DNA of 64,000 nucleotides from Procambarus clarkii (lineage: Eukaryota; Arthropoda; Malacostraca; Decapoda; Cambaridae). The translations under genes and the position numbers were made by a program. Positions 32,101 through 44,300 of this stretch are shown here, piece after piece; position 1 is the first letter of the stretch; each line of letters begins with the position of its first letter. Below the pieces are notes generated by a model. The model ran no database searches. It was not told where the DNA came from and worked only from the letters and a program-made list of their open reading frames with translations. Where the stretch lies: the NCBI RefSeq assembly GCF_040958095.1, contig NC_091151.1, positions 7,665,419 to 7,729,418 of the forward strand. The letters run 5' to 3'.

Positions 32101-34877
32101 GAGTGTAGGAGGAGGTAGTGGAGTGTAGGAGGAGGGGGTAGTGGAGTGTAGGAGGAGGGGGTAGTGGAGTGTAGGAGGAGGGGGTAGTGGAGTGTAGGAG
32201 GAGGGGGTAGTGGAGTGTAGGAGGAGGGGGTAGTGGAGTGTAGGAGGAGGGGGTAGTGGAGTGTAGGAGGAGGGGTAGTGGAGTGTAGGAGGAGGGGGTA
32301 GTGGAGTGTAGGAGGAGGGGGTAGTGGAGTGTAGGAGGAGGGGGTAGTGGAGTGTAGGAGGAGGGGGTAGTGGAGTGTAGGAGGAGGGGGTAGTGGAGTG
32401 TAGGAGGAGGGGGTAGTGGAGTGTAGGAGGAGGGGGTAGTGGAGTGTAGGAGGAGGGGGTAGTGGAGTGTAGGAGGAGGGGGTAGTGGAGTGTAGGAGGA
32501 GGGGGTAGTGGAGTGTAGGAGGAGGGGGTAGTGGAGTGTAGGAGGAGGGGGTAGTGGAGTGTAGGAGGAGGGGGTAGTGGAGTGTAGGAGGAGGGGGTAG
32601 TGGAGTGTAGGAGGAGGGGTAGTGGAGTGTAGGAGGAGGGGGTAGTGGAGTGTAGGAGGAGGGGGTAGTGGAGTGTAGGAGGAGGGGGTAGTGGAGTGTA
32701 GGAGGAGGGGGTAGTGGAGTGTAGGAGGAGGGGGTAGTGGAGTGTAGGAGGAGGGGGTAGTGGAGTGTAGGAGGAGGGGTAGTGGAGTGTAGGAGGAGGG
32801 GTAGTGGAGTGTAGGAGGAGGGGTAGTGGAGTGTAGGAGGAGGGGGTAGTGGAGTGTAGGAGGAGGGGGTAGTGGAGTGTAGGAGGAGGGGTAGTGGAGT
32901 GTAGGAGGAGGGGGTAGTGGAGTGTAGGAGGAGGGGGTAGTGGAGTGTAGGAGGAGGGGTAGTGGAGTGTAGGAGGAGGGGGTAGTGGAGTGTAGGAGGA
33001 GGGGTAGTGGAGTGTAGGAGGAGGGGGTAGTGGAGTGTAGGAGGAGGGGTAGTGGAGTGTAGGAGGAGGGGTAGTGGAGTGTAGGAGGAGGGGTAGTGGA
33101 GTGTAGGAGGAGGGGGTAGTGGAGTGTAGGAGGAGGGGGTAGTGGAGTGTAGGAGGAGGGGGTAGTGGAGTGTAGGAGGAGGGGGTAGTGGAGTGTAGGA
33201 GGAGGGGGTAGTGGAGTGTAGGAGGAGGGGTAGTGGAGTGTAGGAGGAGGGGTAGTGGAGTGTAGGAGGAGGGGGTAGTGGAGTGTAGGAGGAGGGGGTA
33301 GTGGAGTGTAGGAGGAGGGGGTAGTGGAGTGTAGGAGGAGGGGGTAGTGGAGTGTAGGAGGAGGGGTAGTGGAGTGTAGGAGGAGGGGGTAGTGGAGTGT
33401 AGGAGGAGGGGTAGTGGAGTGTAGGAGGAGGGAGTAGTGGAGTGTAGGAGGAGGGGGTAGTGGAGTGTAGGAGGAGGGAGTAGTGGAGTGTAGGAGGAGG
33501 GGGTAGTGGAGTGTAGGAGGAGGGGGTAGTGGAGTGTAGGAGGAGGGAGTAGTGGAGTGTAGGAGGAGGGGGTAGTGGAGTGTAGGAGGAGGGGGTAGTG
33601 GAGTGTAGGAGGAGGGAGTAGTGGAGTGTAGGAGGAGGGGTAGTGGAGTGTAGGAGGAGGGGGTAGTGGAGTGTAGGAGGAGGGGGTAGTGGAGTGTAGG
33701 AGGAGGGGGTAGTGGAGTGTAGGAGGAGGGGGTAGTGGAGTGTAGGAGGAGGGGTAGTGGAGTGTAGGAGGAGGGGGTAGTGGAGTGTAGGAGGAGGGGT
33801 AGTGGAGTGTAGGAGGAGGGAGTAGTGGAGTGTAGGAGGAGGGAGTAGTGGAGTGTAGGAGGAGGGGGTAGTGGAGTGTAGGAGGAGGGAGTAGTGGAGA
33901 GTAGGAGGAGGGGGTAGTGGAGTGTAGGAGGAGCGGGTAGTGGAGTGTAGGAGGAGGGGTAGTGGAGGTAGGCAGGGTAGTGGAGTGTAGGAGGAGGGGT
34001 AGTGGAGTGTAGGAGGAGGGGTAGTGGAGTGTAGGAGGAGGGGTAGTGGAGTGTAGGAGGAGGGGGTAGTGGAGTGTAGGAGGAGGGGTAGTGGAGTGTA
34101 GGAGGAGGGGTATTGGAGTGTAGGAGGAGGGAGTAGTGGAGTGTAGGAGGAGGGAGTAGTGGAGTGTAGGAGGAGGGGGTAGTGGAGTGTAGGAGGAGGG
34201 AGTAGTGGAGTGTAGGAGGAGGGAGTAGTGGAGTGTAGGAGGAGCGGGTAGTGGAGTGTAGGAGGAGGGGGTAGTGGAGTGTAGGAGGAGGGGGTAGTGG
34301 AGTGTAGGAGGATGGGGTAGTGGAGTATAGGAGGAGGGGGTAGTGGAGTGTAGGAGGAGGGGTATTGGAGTGTAGGAGGAGGGGGTAGTGCATGGAGTGT
34401 AGGAGGAGGGGGTAGTGCATGGAGTGTAGGAGGAGGGGGTAGTGCATGGAGTGTAGGAGGAGGGGGTAGTGGAGTGTAGGAGGAGGGAGTAGTGGAGAGT
34501 AGGAGGAGGGGGTAGTGGAGTGTAGGAGGAGCGGGTAGTGGAGTGTAGGAGGAGGGGGTAGTGCATGGAGTGTAGGAGGAGGGGGTAGTGGAGTGTAGGA
34601 GGAGGGGGTAGTGGAGTGTAGGAGGAGGGGGTAGTGGAGTGTAGGAGGAGGGGGTATTGGAGTGTAGGAGGAGGGAGTAGTGGAGTGTAGGAGGAGGGAG
34701 TAGTGGAGTGTAGGAGGAGGGGGTAGTGGAGTGTAGGAGGAGGGAGTAGTGGAGTGTAGGAGGAGGGAGTAGTGGAGTGTAGGAGGAGCGGGTAGTGGAG
34801 TATAGGAGGAGTTGGTAGTGTAGTGTAGGAGGAGGGGGTAGTGGAGTGTAGGAGGAGGGGGTAGTGGAGTGTAAGAG
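26199..34877 (+). repeat. 22/23-bp G-rich minisatellite, left block
   Basis: The unit begins GGAGTGTAGGAGG, continues with a run of 4-6 G, and ends in TAGT; lengths of 22 and 23 bp are intermixed, giving very roughly 380 units. The plus strand has almost no C. Stretches at about 28,290-29,350 and 31,830-31,990 are full of indels, and 33,880-34,860 is rich in point variants. Very long open frames on the minus strand (up to about 3,100 codons, repeating PTLHYP/LLLHSTT/SSYTPL) only reflect a repeat lacking stops in those frames. Confidence 0.98.
34872..34877. other. left copy of 6-bp target-site duplication TAAGAG
   Basis: TAAGAG ends the minisatellite just before the palindrome terminus AGTAGTAGGG. 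An identical TAAGAG starts the minisatellite at 47,396. Fusing the two flanks with one copy gives GTGTAAGAGGAGGG, a unit variant that occurs elsewhere in the array (for example near 47,631). Confidence 0.75.
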
Positions 34878-34890
34878 AGTAGTAGGGTTG

Positions 34891-35011
34891 ACACGCCACA
34901 GGTAACTTTTTTTTTTGGCGAGAGGACCCCTGTGGACTGTACACGCCACAGGTAACTTTTTTTTTTTTTGGCGAGAGGACCCCTGTGGACTGTACACGCC
35001 ACAGGTAACTT
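34891..35011 (+). repeat. subterminal 50-bp tandem repeats, left end
   Basis: There are nearly three copies of a unit containing ACACGCCACAGGTAAC, a T-run and GGCGAGAGGACCCCTGTGG. The third stops after the T-run at GAGGTCC. Mirror copies lie at about 47,257-47,382. T-run length varies between copies. Confidence 0.9.
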
Positions 35012-35579
35012 TTTTTTGAGGTCCAATATCCCGCGTGTGAGCCAGGGTTTTCAGGTAAATTTTGTGTCACAGATTTTAGAAGTATGGAATTCTTATGAGA
35101 AAAATAATTTCCGAGACTTAGAAGTTTGTTAAGGCCTTATGGGAGAAATTCAAATATCGTGTGTAGCGCTTTAGGGTTTCCAGGAGAACTCTACGGACAT
35201 ATTTTACCTGTTTTCAACTTACAAAAATCGTCTATGTAAGCCATTGTTTTCATGTAAATTTAGAAAATCACCTGTGCTGACCAAGGTTTTCAGGTCTCGT
35301 ACCTCACATCACCTCCCTCCCCCCTTACCTCGCAATCTCTCGCGTCACCTTTATTTACCTTAGGCCCGGCCAGCCAGACGCTTCGTGTAGGTCGCCTCTT
35401 ATCATATCTTATCTTATCTTCTCCATAATATCTGGACCGTCCCTCCTCTCTCTCTCTCTCTCTCCTCTTCATATTATTCCCTCTTCCTATTTTCTGACAT
35501 CATATGTTTGCTCCTTTTCATTAAGCAAGTCAGTTTTATACAAATAAATCGTGTTAGTAAGCAAGTTCTAGCTCACGTT

Positions 35580-36700
35580 CCCTGCCTTAGTCACCTGTCG
35601 TATAATGAATACTATCATTCCAATCCCTCTAAAATTTAAAAATAATCATATTTCAAACGTATTTCAATACAGTAATTTAGTTACCGAGCTCCAGCGCTTG
35701 TCCTCCGCCTTAGCTCTCTCTCGTATCTTCGTTAATACCTATTCAAATTCCCCGAAATTTCTACCCGCTGTATTTCAGACATAGTTTAGTAAATGCAAAC
35801 AATTATCAAACTCTAGCTCTTGTCCCCAGCTTAGTTCATTTGTACAAAATCATTAGTAACAGTCCAAATTCCCTGAGATTTTTACCCTCTGTATTTCAGA
35901 CACCGTAAATAAGATCAAAACAGTTATCGAGCTCCAGCGCTTGTCCTCCGCCTTAGCTCTCTCTCGTATCTTCGTTAATACCTATTCAAATTCCCTGAAA
36001 TTTTTACCCTCTGTATTTCAGGCACCGTAAATAAGATCAAGTCCATTACCGAGCTCCAGCTCTCGTCCTCCACCTAAGTTCATTGTACAAGATCGTTAGT
36101 AACAGATCAATTCCCCTGAAATTTTTTACCCTCTGTATTTTCTGGCTCCGTAAATAAGATCAAAACAGTTATCGAGCTCCAGCTCTTGTCCATCGCCTTA
36201 GTTCATTTATACAAGATCGTTAGTAACAGACCAATTTTCCCGAAATTTAAAGCAGACATACTTCAAAGTTAGTAAATAAAAAGCAAGTAAGTTATCGAGC
36301 TCCAGCTCTCATCCCCCACCTTAGTTCTCTCTCGTATATTTGTAAATAACCCATCAATTTCCCGAAATTTTTACCCTCTGTATTTCAGACATAGTAAATA
36401 TGAAGTAAACAATTATAAAACTCTAGCTCTTGTCCTCTGTCCAAGCTCACTTTTGTAAATTCATTACTCTCAGTCCAAATCACCCTGAGATTTAAACACC
36501 CAACTACATTTTCAGACATAGTAAATAAAAACCAGTTCAGTTATCAAGTTTCAACTCTTGTGCCCCAGCTTAGTTCATTTTGTACAAGTTCTTTATTTTC
36601 CAACTAAATCACCCTGAGATTTAAAATCACCTTATTTTCTAACGTAGTAAAATTAATCTGGACATTAGCCAAGTTCCATTTCTTCAGCCTTAGATCATCA
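35580..36700 (+). repeat. 123-bp diverged tandem repeats, left arm (mirror at about 45,570-46,690)
   Basis: The motif CGAGCTCCAGC followed by CTTGTCC and GCCTTAG recurs near 35,925, 36,048, 36,171 and 36,294 at 123-bp steps, with earlier and later diverged copies. Each unit also carries CCCTCTGTATTTCAGAC. Noncoding. Confidence 0.85.
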
Positions 36701-36884
36701 GACATAAATATATTCAATCAAGTCCATCTCCAGCCTAACTCTTATCCGAGTACACACATAACCCCAACCTGTGTAATTATCTTTCACCCCCCTCCCACCT
36801 TCCTCCATCTCATCTCATCTCACCTTACCCTTCCCTCCCTTACCTTCTCATCCCCAACTTATCCAAACCTTCAATAATCATACT

Positions 36885-37335
36885 GTATTTGCATATTTTC
36901 TCTATATTCACTGTGTTCTTCACATTTTGTCCATGTTTTCTGTGTTCATTCCATGTTCTACAAATGTTCACAGCATGCTCAGTTCAATTCTTTTCACCTG
37001 TTTTTTCTCATTTTTCTGTAATCTTTCTCTTACTCTCATTATGTTCTCTACAAATTCTAGTCATATTTTCTATGTTTTTCATGTTCATCATATGTTCTCT
37101 GTATAACTTTTATACTCAATATTCATGTTCTCAATGTTCTTAGCTTGTTCTTCACATGTTCAGTGTTCATTCTTTGTAATCCCTATTCTCCTTATCATGT
37201 TTTCATGTTCTTTGTAAGTTCATATTCCCAGCATGTTCACTGTATTCATCAACTTTTCTTACATATGTTCTTTGCCATGTTCCCCATATGTTCTCTGGGT
37301 TTTTCCCCTTACATGTTATTTAACGTTCCTTAACT
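36885..37335 (+). repeat. low-complexity CATGTTCT-type repeats, left arm
   Basis: A T-rich stretch with frequent CATGTTCT, ATGTTCTCT and TGTTCA motifs. Open frames of 84 and 62 codons here are mirrored in the right arm with single-residue differences, but they have repeat-like composition. Confidence 0.7.
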
Positions 37336-38030
37336 AAAAAAATCTTTCGCCAATCAACTAAAACATAGTCACTTTCGTCATTTCTCAACTAAACTTATTA
37401 TCCAGTCAACTAAAAATTGTCAAAGGAATCTTTCCAACACTGTTCATAACTAAACTTATTCCCTAGTCATCAGAAAATAACCGTGTTCATCATGTTTCAT
37501 TGTCATTTCATAACTAAAATTATCTGCCAATCATCAGAAAAAGTCATGTTCATCATGTTTTGTCTTTTGCTCAACTAAAAGTATTCATCGGTCAACTAAA
37601 AATAGTTACTTCATCATGTTTCCTTGTCATTTCTTAACTGAAATATCACTTCTCTCATCTGAAAATAGTCAGGATTAATCTCATTCAACACCGTTCTTAA
37701 CTAAAACAACCTTTCGCTTAGCTAAAAATTGTCAAAGGAATCTTTTCAGCACTGTTCATAACTAACTTTATCCATCGTCAAGTAAGAAAATATAGTCAAA
37801 GATATCTATCATCGTCGTTCTTAACTGGCATTATACTTTGTGGAGCACTAAAATAGTCACTGTCGTCATATTTTGTCTTTTTCCTTAACTAAAAGAGTCA
37901 AATGTAACTTTTTCAACACTTTCGTAACTAAAATTATATGTCGCTAAGTAAGAAAAAATAGTCAAATGTAACTTTTTCAGCACTTTCGTAAAAATTATAT
38001 GTCGTTAAGTAAGAAAAATAGTCAAAGGTG
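37335..38030 (+). repeat. diverged TAACTAAAA...GTCA repeats, left arm
   Basis: Recurrent TTAACTAAAA, GTCAACTAAAAA and AAATAGTCA motifs at irregular spacing of about 60-70 bases. Noncoding. The mirror is at about 44,243-44,938. Confidence 0.65.
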
Positions 38031-39345
38031 CTCTCCGTAACACCAAAGTTACTCTTCGAGATAACAAAAGACACTCTCAAACACTCAAAAATTTACTCGC
38101 ATCCTCAAAGTTATTCTCAGAGTCATCAAAAAGTTAATCTCAGTCATCAAAATGCTATTCTCTAAGTAGCCTTTCATTCATCAGAGAACTTTCTAAGACA
38201 TCTTCGTTCATTAAAGTTAATCTCAGAGGCATAAAAGTTATTCTCGGAGCTATCAAAAAGTTAATCTCTAAAACAACAAAAGTTAATCTCTGTCATCAAA
38301 GTTGATCTGCAAGATATCTTCGAGTCATCAAAGTTACTTTTCATTACATCAAAGACGCATTCAAATACTACCCATGTTCTCAGAAGTCATTCTCAAAGTC
38401 ATCAAAGTTATTCAAAGAGCTAACAAAAGTTATTCTCAGAGTCACCTTCGTTCTTCAGAGAAACTTTCCAAAACATCTTTGTTCATCAAAGTTGATCTCA
38501 GAGTTAACAAAGGTAATCTCTAACTCACTCTCGTTCATCAAAGTTGTTTCAAAGACATCAAAGTTAATCTCAGAGTTAACAAAGGTAATCTCTAACTCAC
38601 TTTCGTTCAACATATTAATTCTCTAAGTCCTCAAAGTTATTCTCTAAGACAACAAAGGTATTCTCTAAGACAACAAAGTCTTTCTCAGAGCTATCAAACT
38701 TGTTCTCAAAGTCATCAAAGTTATTCCAAGAGACGTCAAAGTTAATCCAAGACATCATCTTTCATCAAAGATATTCTCTCTAAGCCATCAATGTTCTTCT
38801 CTAAGACATAAAAGTTATTCTCTATGTCATCAAAAAGTTATTCTCTGAGCTAACAAAATACTACTCATGTTCTCAAAGACATTCTCAGTCATCAAAGTTA
38901 TTCCAAGAGACATCAAAGTTAATCTCAGAGTTATCCAAAGATATTCTCATGTCCACAAAAGTTATTCCAAGAGACGTCAAAGTTAATCTCAGACATCTTC
39001 GTTCATAAAAGTTATTCTCAGAGCCATAAAAAAAGTTAAATACGATCATCAAAGTTATTCTCTAAGTATCTTTTCGTTCATCAGAGAAGCTTTCTAAGAC
39101 ATCTTTGTTCATCAAAAGTTGTTCTCTAAAACATCAATGTTGCTATCTAAGACATCAAAGATGTTCTCTAAATCATAAAAGTTAATCTTTAAGTCACCTT
39201 CGTTCATTAGAGAAACTTTCCAATCCATATTCGTTGACCAAAGTTATTCTCAGAGTCACCAAAGTGATCTCTAATTCGCCTTCGTTCTCCAAAAGTTGTT
39301 CTCTAAGACACCTTCGTTCATCAAAGAAACTCTCCTTCTTCCATC
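38030..39345 (+). repeat. short diverged TCATCAAAGTTATTCTC repeats, left arm
   Basis: Dozens of copies of a roughly 20-25-base theme (CATCAAAGTTATTCTCAGAG and variants such as CGTTCATCAGAGAAACTTTC). Mirror at about 42,930-44,243. Confidence 0.85.
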
Positions 39346-39479
39346 ATGTTATTCTTTAAGACATCTTCAGTCATAAAATTTTCTCTCCAAAATGTAACTA
39401 GTTCAGCTTTTCATACCAAACCTGCACTTGTTAAAATATATTTCCTTAGTCACTTTACCCTAAAACTGTTCTCTGAACT

Positions 39480-40230
39480 ACACTGTTCAAACCTACGTAA
39501 CCTATCCTCTCCACCCAATGTTACTTACCTAACTTAACCTGCATAACCTATCTTAACATGACTTACCTTACATTACCTATCTTACTTAACTTAACCTGCT
39601 CAACCTAACTTTACCTATCCTACATTACCTTACCTAACGTACCTAACTTACCTGCTAAACCTAACTTTACCTATCTTAACATGACTTACCTTACATTACC
39701 TATCTTACTTAACTTAACCTGCTCAACCTAACTTTACCTATCCTACCTTACCTTACCTAACTTTACCTATCATACCTAACTTACCTAACCTTACCTAACT
39801 TATCCTGCTTAACCTAACTTACCTAACGTACCTAACTTAACCTGTATAACCTAACCTGCTTAACCTAACTTACCTTACCTAACTTTACCTATGTTACCTA
39901 ACTTAACCTGCATAACCTAACTTAACCTGCATAACCTAACTTTACCTATCCTAACTTAACTTACCTACATTACCTAACTTAACCTGCTTAACCTAACGTA
40001 CATAACTTAACCTAACTTACCTTACCTATCTTACCTAACTTACATAATTTAACCTAACTTACCTTACCTTACCTAATTTAACCTGCGTAACCTAACTTAC
40101 ATAACTTATCCTAACTTAAATACGTAACTTATCTTACCTATCCTAACCTAACCTAACTTGCTTTACCTAACTTAATCTTACATTCCCAAACTGATGTATC
40201 CTAACTTATCTAGTCAAACCAGACATGATC
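39480..40230 (+). repeat. degenerate telomere-like CCTAA/ACCTAACTT repeats, left arm (mirror about 42,046-42,796)
   Basis: About 700 bases of CCTAACTTA, ACCTGC, ACCTTACC-type motifs built around CCTAA (plus strand), the complement of the arthropod telomere pentamer TTAGG. It is degenerate, with 10-bp and longer sub-periods, unlike a fresh telomere array. Confidence 0.8.
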
Positions 40231-40309
40231 TAACTTACATAAGTATTCCTTCTTGTCTTTTGTGTTTCGTCAATCATTGTCTCATATTCATTTACTCTTT
40301 TCATTAGTT

Positions 40310-40600
40310 AATTTCTCAAATGGTCACTTATGCATTTCAAGTGCTATTTGTTAGAGATTGGATATTTAAGCACTTCAAAGAATTTTTGTTATATATGGGC
40401 ATTTACTCATTTCAAGGGATAATTTCTCAAATGGACGTTTTTGCATTTCAAGTGTTATTTGTTTAAGATTGGGTGTTTAACCATTTCAAAGGATTTTTGT
40501 TATATATGGGAACTTACTCGTTTCAAGGGCTAATTTCTCAAATGGTCATTTTTGCAGATCAAGGGTTATTTGTTAAAGTTCATCAAGTTGCTCATAAGTT
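40310..40600 (+). repeat. about 118-bp tandem repeats near the inner end of the left arm
   Basis: About two and a half copies of a unit with TTTCAAGGG[C/A]TAATTTCTCAAATGG and GGATTTTTGTTATATATGGG. The mirror is at about 41,676-41,966. Confidence 0.8.
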
Positions 40601-40852
40601 GTATTTATTATGTTTGTTATCATTTATTCTTATTCCCCAACCCCTTAACCTAACCTCTTGTAATCTTAGTGTATTTGGTAGGTTCTATCATATGTTCTTA
40701 TTCCCCAACCCCTTAACCTAACCTTTCAGATGTAGTTTATTGTGTTTTTGACGTATTTGTTGAATATATTATCCTTTTCCTAACCTTTCAGATGTAGTTT
40801 TGTTTCTCCTTTGTATATTTTTACCCAAACCTTCTTTCCTTCTTTTACTTTG

Positions 40853-41336
40853 ATTCTCCTACTCCTTCTAACCCTCCTTTTCTATCTCTCTCCCTTATTC
40901 TCTCTCTTCCTCCCCCGCTCTCTCCCTCATTTGCTCAAATGCTCTCTTCTTTCTCAAATTCAAGTATTAATGCCCCCATTCTCACACCCTCACTCTCATT
41001 CACTTAGTTTTTCTTTTTCTCAAATTCAAGTCTTAGTGCTCCCATGCTCTTCCTCCCCCCTCTCTCTTACTCTTTTCTCCTTTTTTCATGCTCTCACTCA
41101 CTTGCTCTCTTGTTTCTCAATTTCAAGTCTTAGTTCCCCCATGCCCACACTCTCTCTCTCATTCTCTCTTCTTTGGTCCCATTTTCTTCCGCCCCCTCTC
41201 TCTTACTCCTTGCTCTTCTTTCATGCTCTCACTCCCTTGAGCTCTTGTTTCTCAATTTCAAGTCTTAGTAGATCTGATTTTTTACTATTGTAATTTTTAT
41301 TATTACTATGATAAAGAATGAACTTATATGTGAAAA
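40853..41336. other. unique centre (loop) of the palindrome
   Basis: 484 bases of pyrimidine-rich sequence with repeated TTTCTCAA[A/T]TTCAAG and CCCCCATGC motifs, not matched in either arm. A 160-codon open frame at 40,811-41,293 is Leu/Ser/Phe-rich, starts inside the arm and reads through the CT tract; I do not accept it as a gene. At the inner edges the arms differ: the right arm has a 20-bp segment missing on the left and an additional tandem copy of about 80 bp. Confidence 0.8.
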
Positions 41337-44300
41337 CAAAGTAAAAGAAGGAAAGAAAGTTAAGTGGGATGGTGGGTTTGGGTAAAAATATACAAAAAGG
41401 AGAAACAAAACTACATCTGAAAGGTTAGGAAAAGGATAATATATTCAACAAATACGTCAAAAACACAATAAACTACATCTGAAAGGTTAGGTTAAAGGGT
41501 TGAGGAATAAGAACATATGATAGAACCTACTAAATACACTAAGATTATAAGAGGTTAGGTTAAGGGGTTGGGGAATAAGAACATATGATAGAACCTACCA
41601 AATACACTAAGATTACAAGAGGTTAGGTTAAGGGGTTGGGGAATAAGAATAAATGATAACAAACATAATAAATACAACTTATGAGCAACTTGATGAACTT
41701 TAACAAATAACCCTTGATCTGCAAAAATGACCATTTGAGAAATTAGCCCTTGAAACGAGTAAGTTCCCATATATAACAAAAATCCTTTGAAATGGTTAAA
41801 CACCCAATCTTAAACAAATAACACTTGAAATGCAAAAACGTCTATTTGAGAAATTATCCCTTGAAATGAGTAAATGCCCATATATAACAAAAATTCTTTG
41901 AAATGCTTAAATATCCAATCTCTAACAAATAGCACTTGAAATGCATAAGTGACCATTTGAGAAATTAACTAATGAAAAGAGTAAATGAATATGAGACAAT
42001 GATTGACGAAACACAAAAGACAAGAAGGAATACTTATGTAAGTTAGATCATGTCTGGTTTGACTAGATAAGTTAGGATACATCAGTTTGGGAATGTAAGA
42101 TTAAGTTAGGTAAAGCAAGTTAGGTTAGGTTAGGATAGGTAAGATAAGTTACGTATTTAAGTTAGGATAAGTTATGTAAGTTAGGTTACGCAGGTTAAAT
42201 TAGGTAAGGTAAGGTAAGTTAGGTTAAATTATGTAAGTTAGGTAAGATAGGTAAGGTAAGTTAGGTTAAGTTATGTAAGTTAGGTTAAGCAGGTTAAGTT
42301 AGGTAATGTAGGTAAGTTAAGTTAGGATAGGTAAAGTTAGGTTATGCAGGTTAAGTTAGGTTATGCAGGTTAAGTTAGGTAACATAGGTAAAGTTAGGTA
42401 AGGTAAGTTAGGTTAAGCAGGTTAGGTTATACAGGTTAAGTTAGGTACGTTAGGTAAGTTAGGTTAAGCAGGATAAGTTAGGTAAGGTTAGGTAAGTTAG
42501 GTATGATAGGTAAAGTTAGGTAAGGTAAGGTAGGATAGGTAAAGTTAGGTTGAGCAGGTTAAGTTAAGTAAGATAGGTAATGTAAGGTAAGTCATGTTAA
42601 GATAGGTAAAGTTAGGTTTAGCAGGTAAGTTAGGTACGTTAGGTAAGGTAATGTAGGATAGGTAAAGTTAGGTTGAGCAGGTTAAGTTAAGTAAGATAGG
42701 TAATGTAAGGTAAGTCATGTTAAGATAGGTTATGCAGGTTAAGTTAGGTAAGTAACATTGGGTGGAGAGGATAGGTTACGTAGGTTTGAACAGTGTAGTT
42801 CAGAGAACAGTTTTAGGGTAAAGTGACTAAGGAAATATATTTTAACAAGTGCAGGTTTGGTATGAAAAGCTGAACTAGTTACATTTTGGAGAGAAAATTT
42901 TATGACTGAAGATGTCTTAAAGAATAACATGATGGAAGGAGAGTTTCTTTGATGAACGAAGGTGTCTTAGAGAACAACTTTTGGAGAACGAAGGCGAATT
43001 AGAGATCACTTTGGTGACTCTGAGAATAACTTTGGTCAACGAATATGGATTGGAAAGTTTCTCTAATGAACGAAGGTGACTTAAAGATTAACTTTTATGA
43101 TTTAGAGAACATCTTTGATGTCTTAGATAGCAACATTGATGTTTTAGAGAACAACTTTTGATGAACAAAGATGTCTTAGAAAGCTTCTCTGATGAACGAA
43201 AAGATACTTAGAGAATAACTTTGATGATCGTATTTAACTTTTTTTATGGCTCTGAGAATAACTTTTATGAACGAAGATGTCTGAGATTAACTTTGACGTC
43301 TCTTGGAATAACTTTTGTGGACATGAGAATATCTTTGGATAACTCTGAGATTAACTTTGATGTCTCTTGGAATAACTTTGATGACTGAGAATGTCTTTGA
43401 GAACATGAGTAGTATTTTGTTAGCTCAGAGAATAACTTTTTGATGACATAGAGAATAACTTTTATGTCTTAGAGAAGAACATTGATGGCTTAGAGAGAAT
43501 ATCTTTGATGAAAGATGATGTCTTGGATTAACTTTGACGTCTCTTGGAATAACTTTGATGACTTTGAGAACAAGTTTGATAGCTCTGAGAAAGACTTTGT
43601 TGTCTTAGAGAATACCTTTGTTGTCTTAGAGAATAACTTTGAGGACTTAGAGAATTAATATGTTGAACGAAAGTGAGTTAGAGATTACCTTTGTTAACTC
43701 TGAGATTAACTTTGATGTCTTTGAAACAACTTTGATGAACGAGAGTGAGTTAGAGATTACCTTTGTTAACTCTGAGATCAACTTTGATGAACAAAGATGT
43801 TTTGGAAAGTTTCTCTGAAGAACGAAGGTGACTCTGAGAATAACTTTTGTTAGCTCTTTGAATAACTTTGATGACTTTGAGAATGACTTCTGAGAACATG
43901 GGTAGTATTTGAATGCGTCTTTGATGTAATGAAAAGTAACTTTGATGACTCGAAGATATCTTGCAGATCAACTTTGATGACAGAGATTAACTTTTGTTGT
44001 TTTAGAGATTAACTTTTTGATAGCTCCGAGAATAACTTTTATGCCTCTGAGATTAACTTTAATGAACGAAGATGTCTTAGAAAGTTCTCTGATGAATGAA
44101 AGGCTACTTAGAGAATAGCATTTTGATGACTGAGATTAACTTTTTGATGACTCTGAGAATAACTTTGAGGATGCGAGTAAATTTTTGAGTGTTTGAGAGT
44201 GTCTTTTGTTATCTCGAAGAGTAACTTTGGTGTTACGGAGAGCACCTTTGACTATTTTTCTTACTTAACGACATATAATTTTTACGAAAGTGCTGAAAAA

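Noticed and set aside
25658..35070. Open frames of 920 to 3,122 codons on the minus strand rich in PPPTLHYP, LLLHSTT and SSYTPL
   Set aside because: They are translations of the C-rich strand of a stopless 22/23-bp repeat, change frame with unit length, and the longest ones run through the N gap.
35290..35472. 60-codon Arg/Glu-rich minus-strand frame
   Set aside because: It lies in a (CT)n-containing part of the palindrome arm with no family resemblance.
36889..37333. 84- and 62-codon Phe/Cys-rich frames and their mirror copies at 44,940-45,384
   Set aside because: Repeat composition (TGTTCT motifs) explains them; conservation between arms only reflects arm identity.
40811..41293. 160-codon Leu/Ser/Phe-rich frame at the palindrome centre
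   Set aside because: It arises from CT-rich low-complexity DNA and begins inside the inverted arm.
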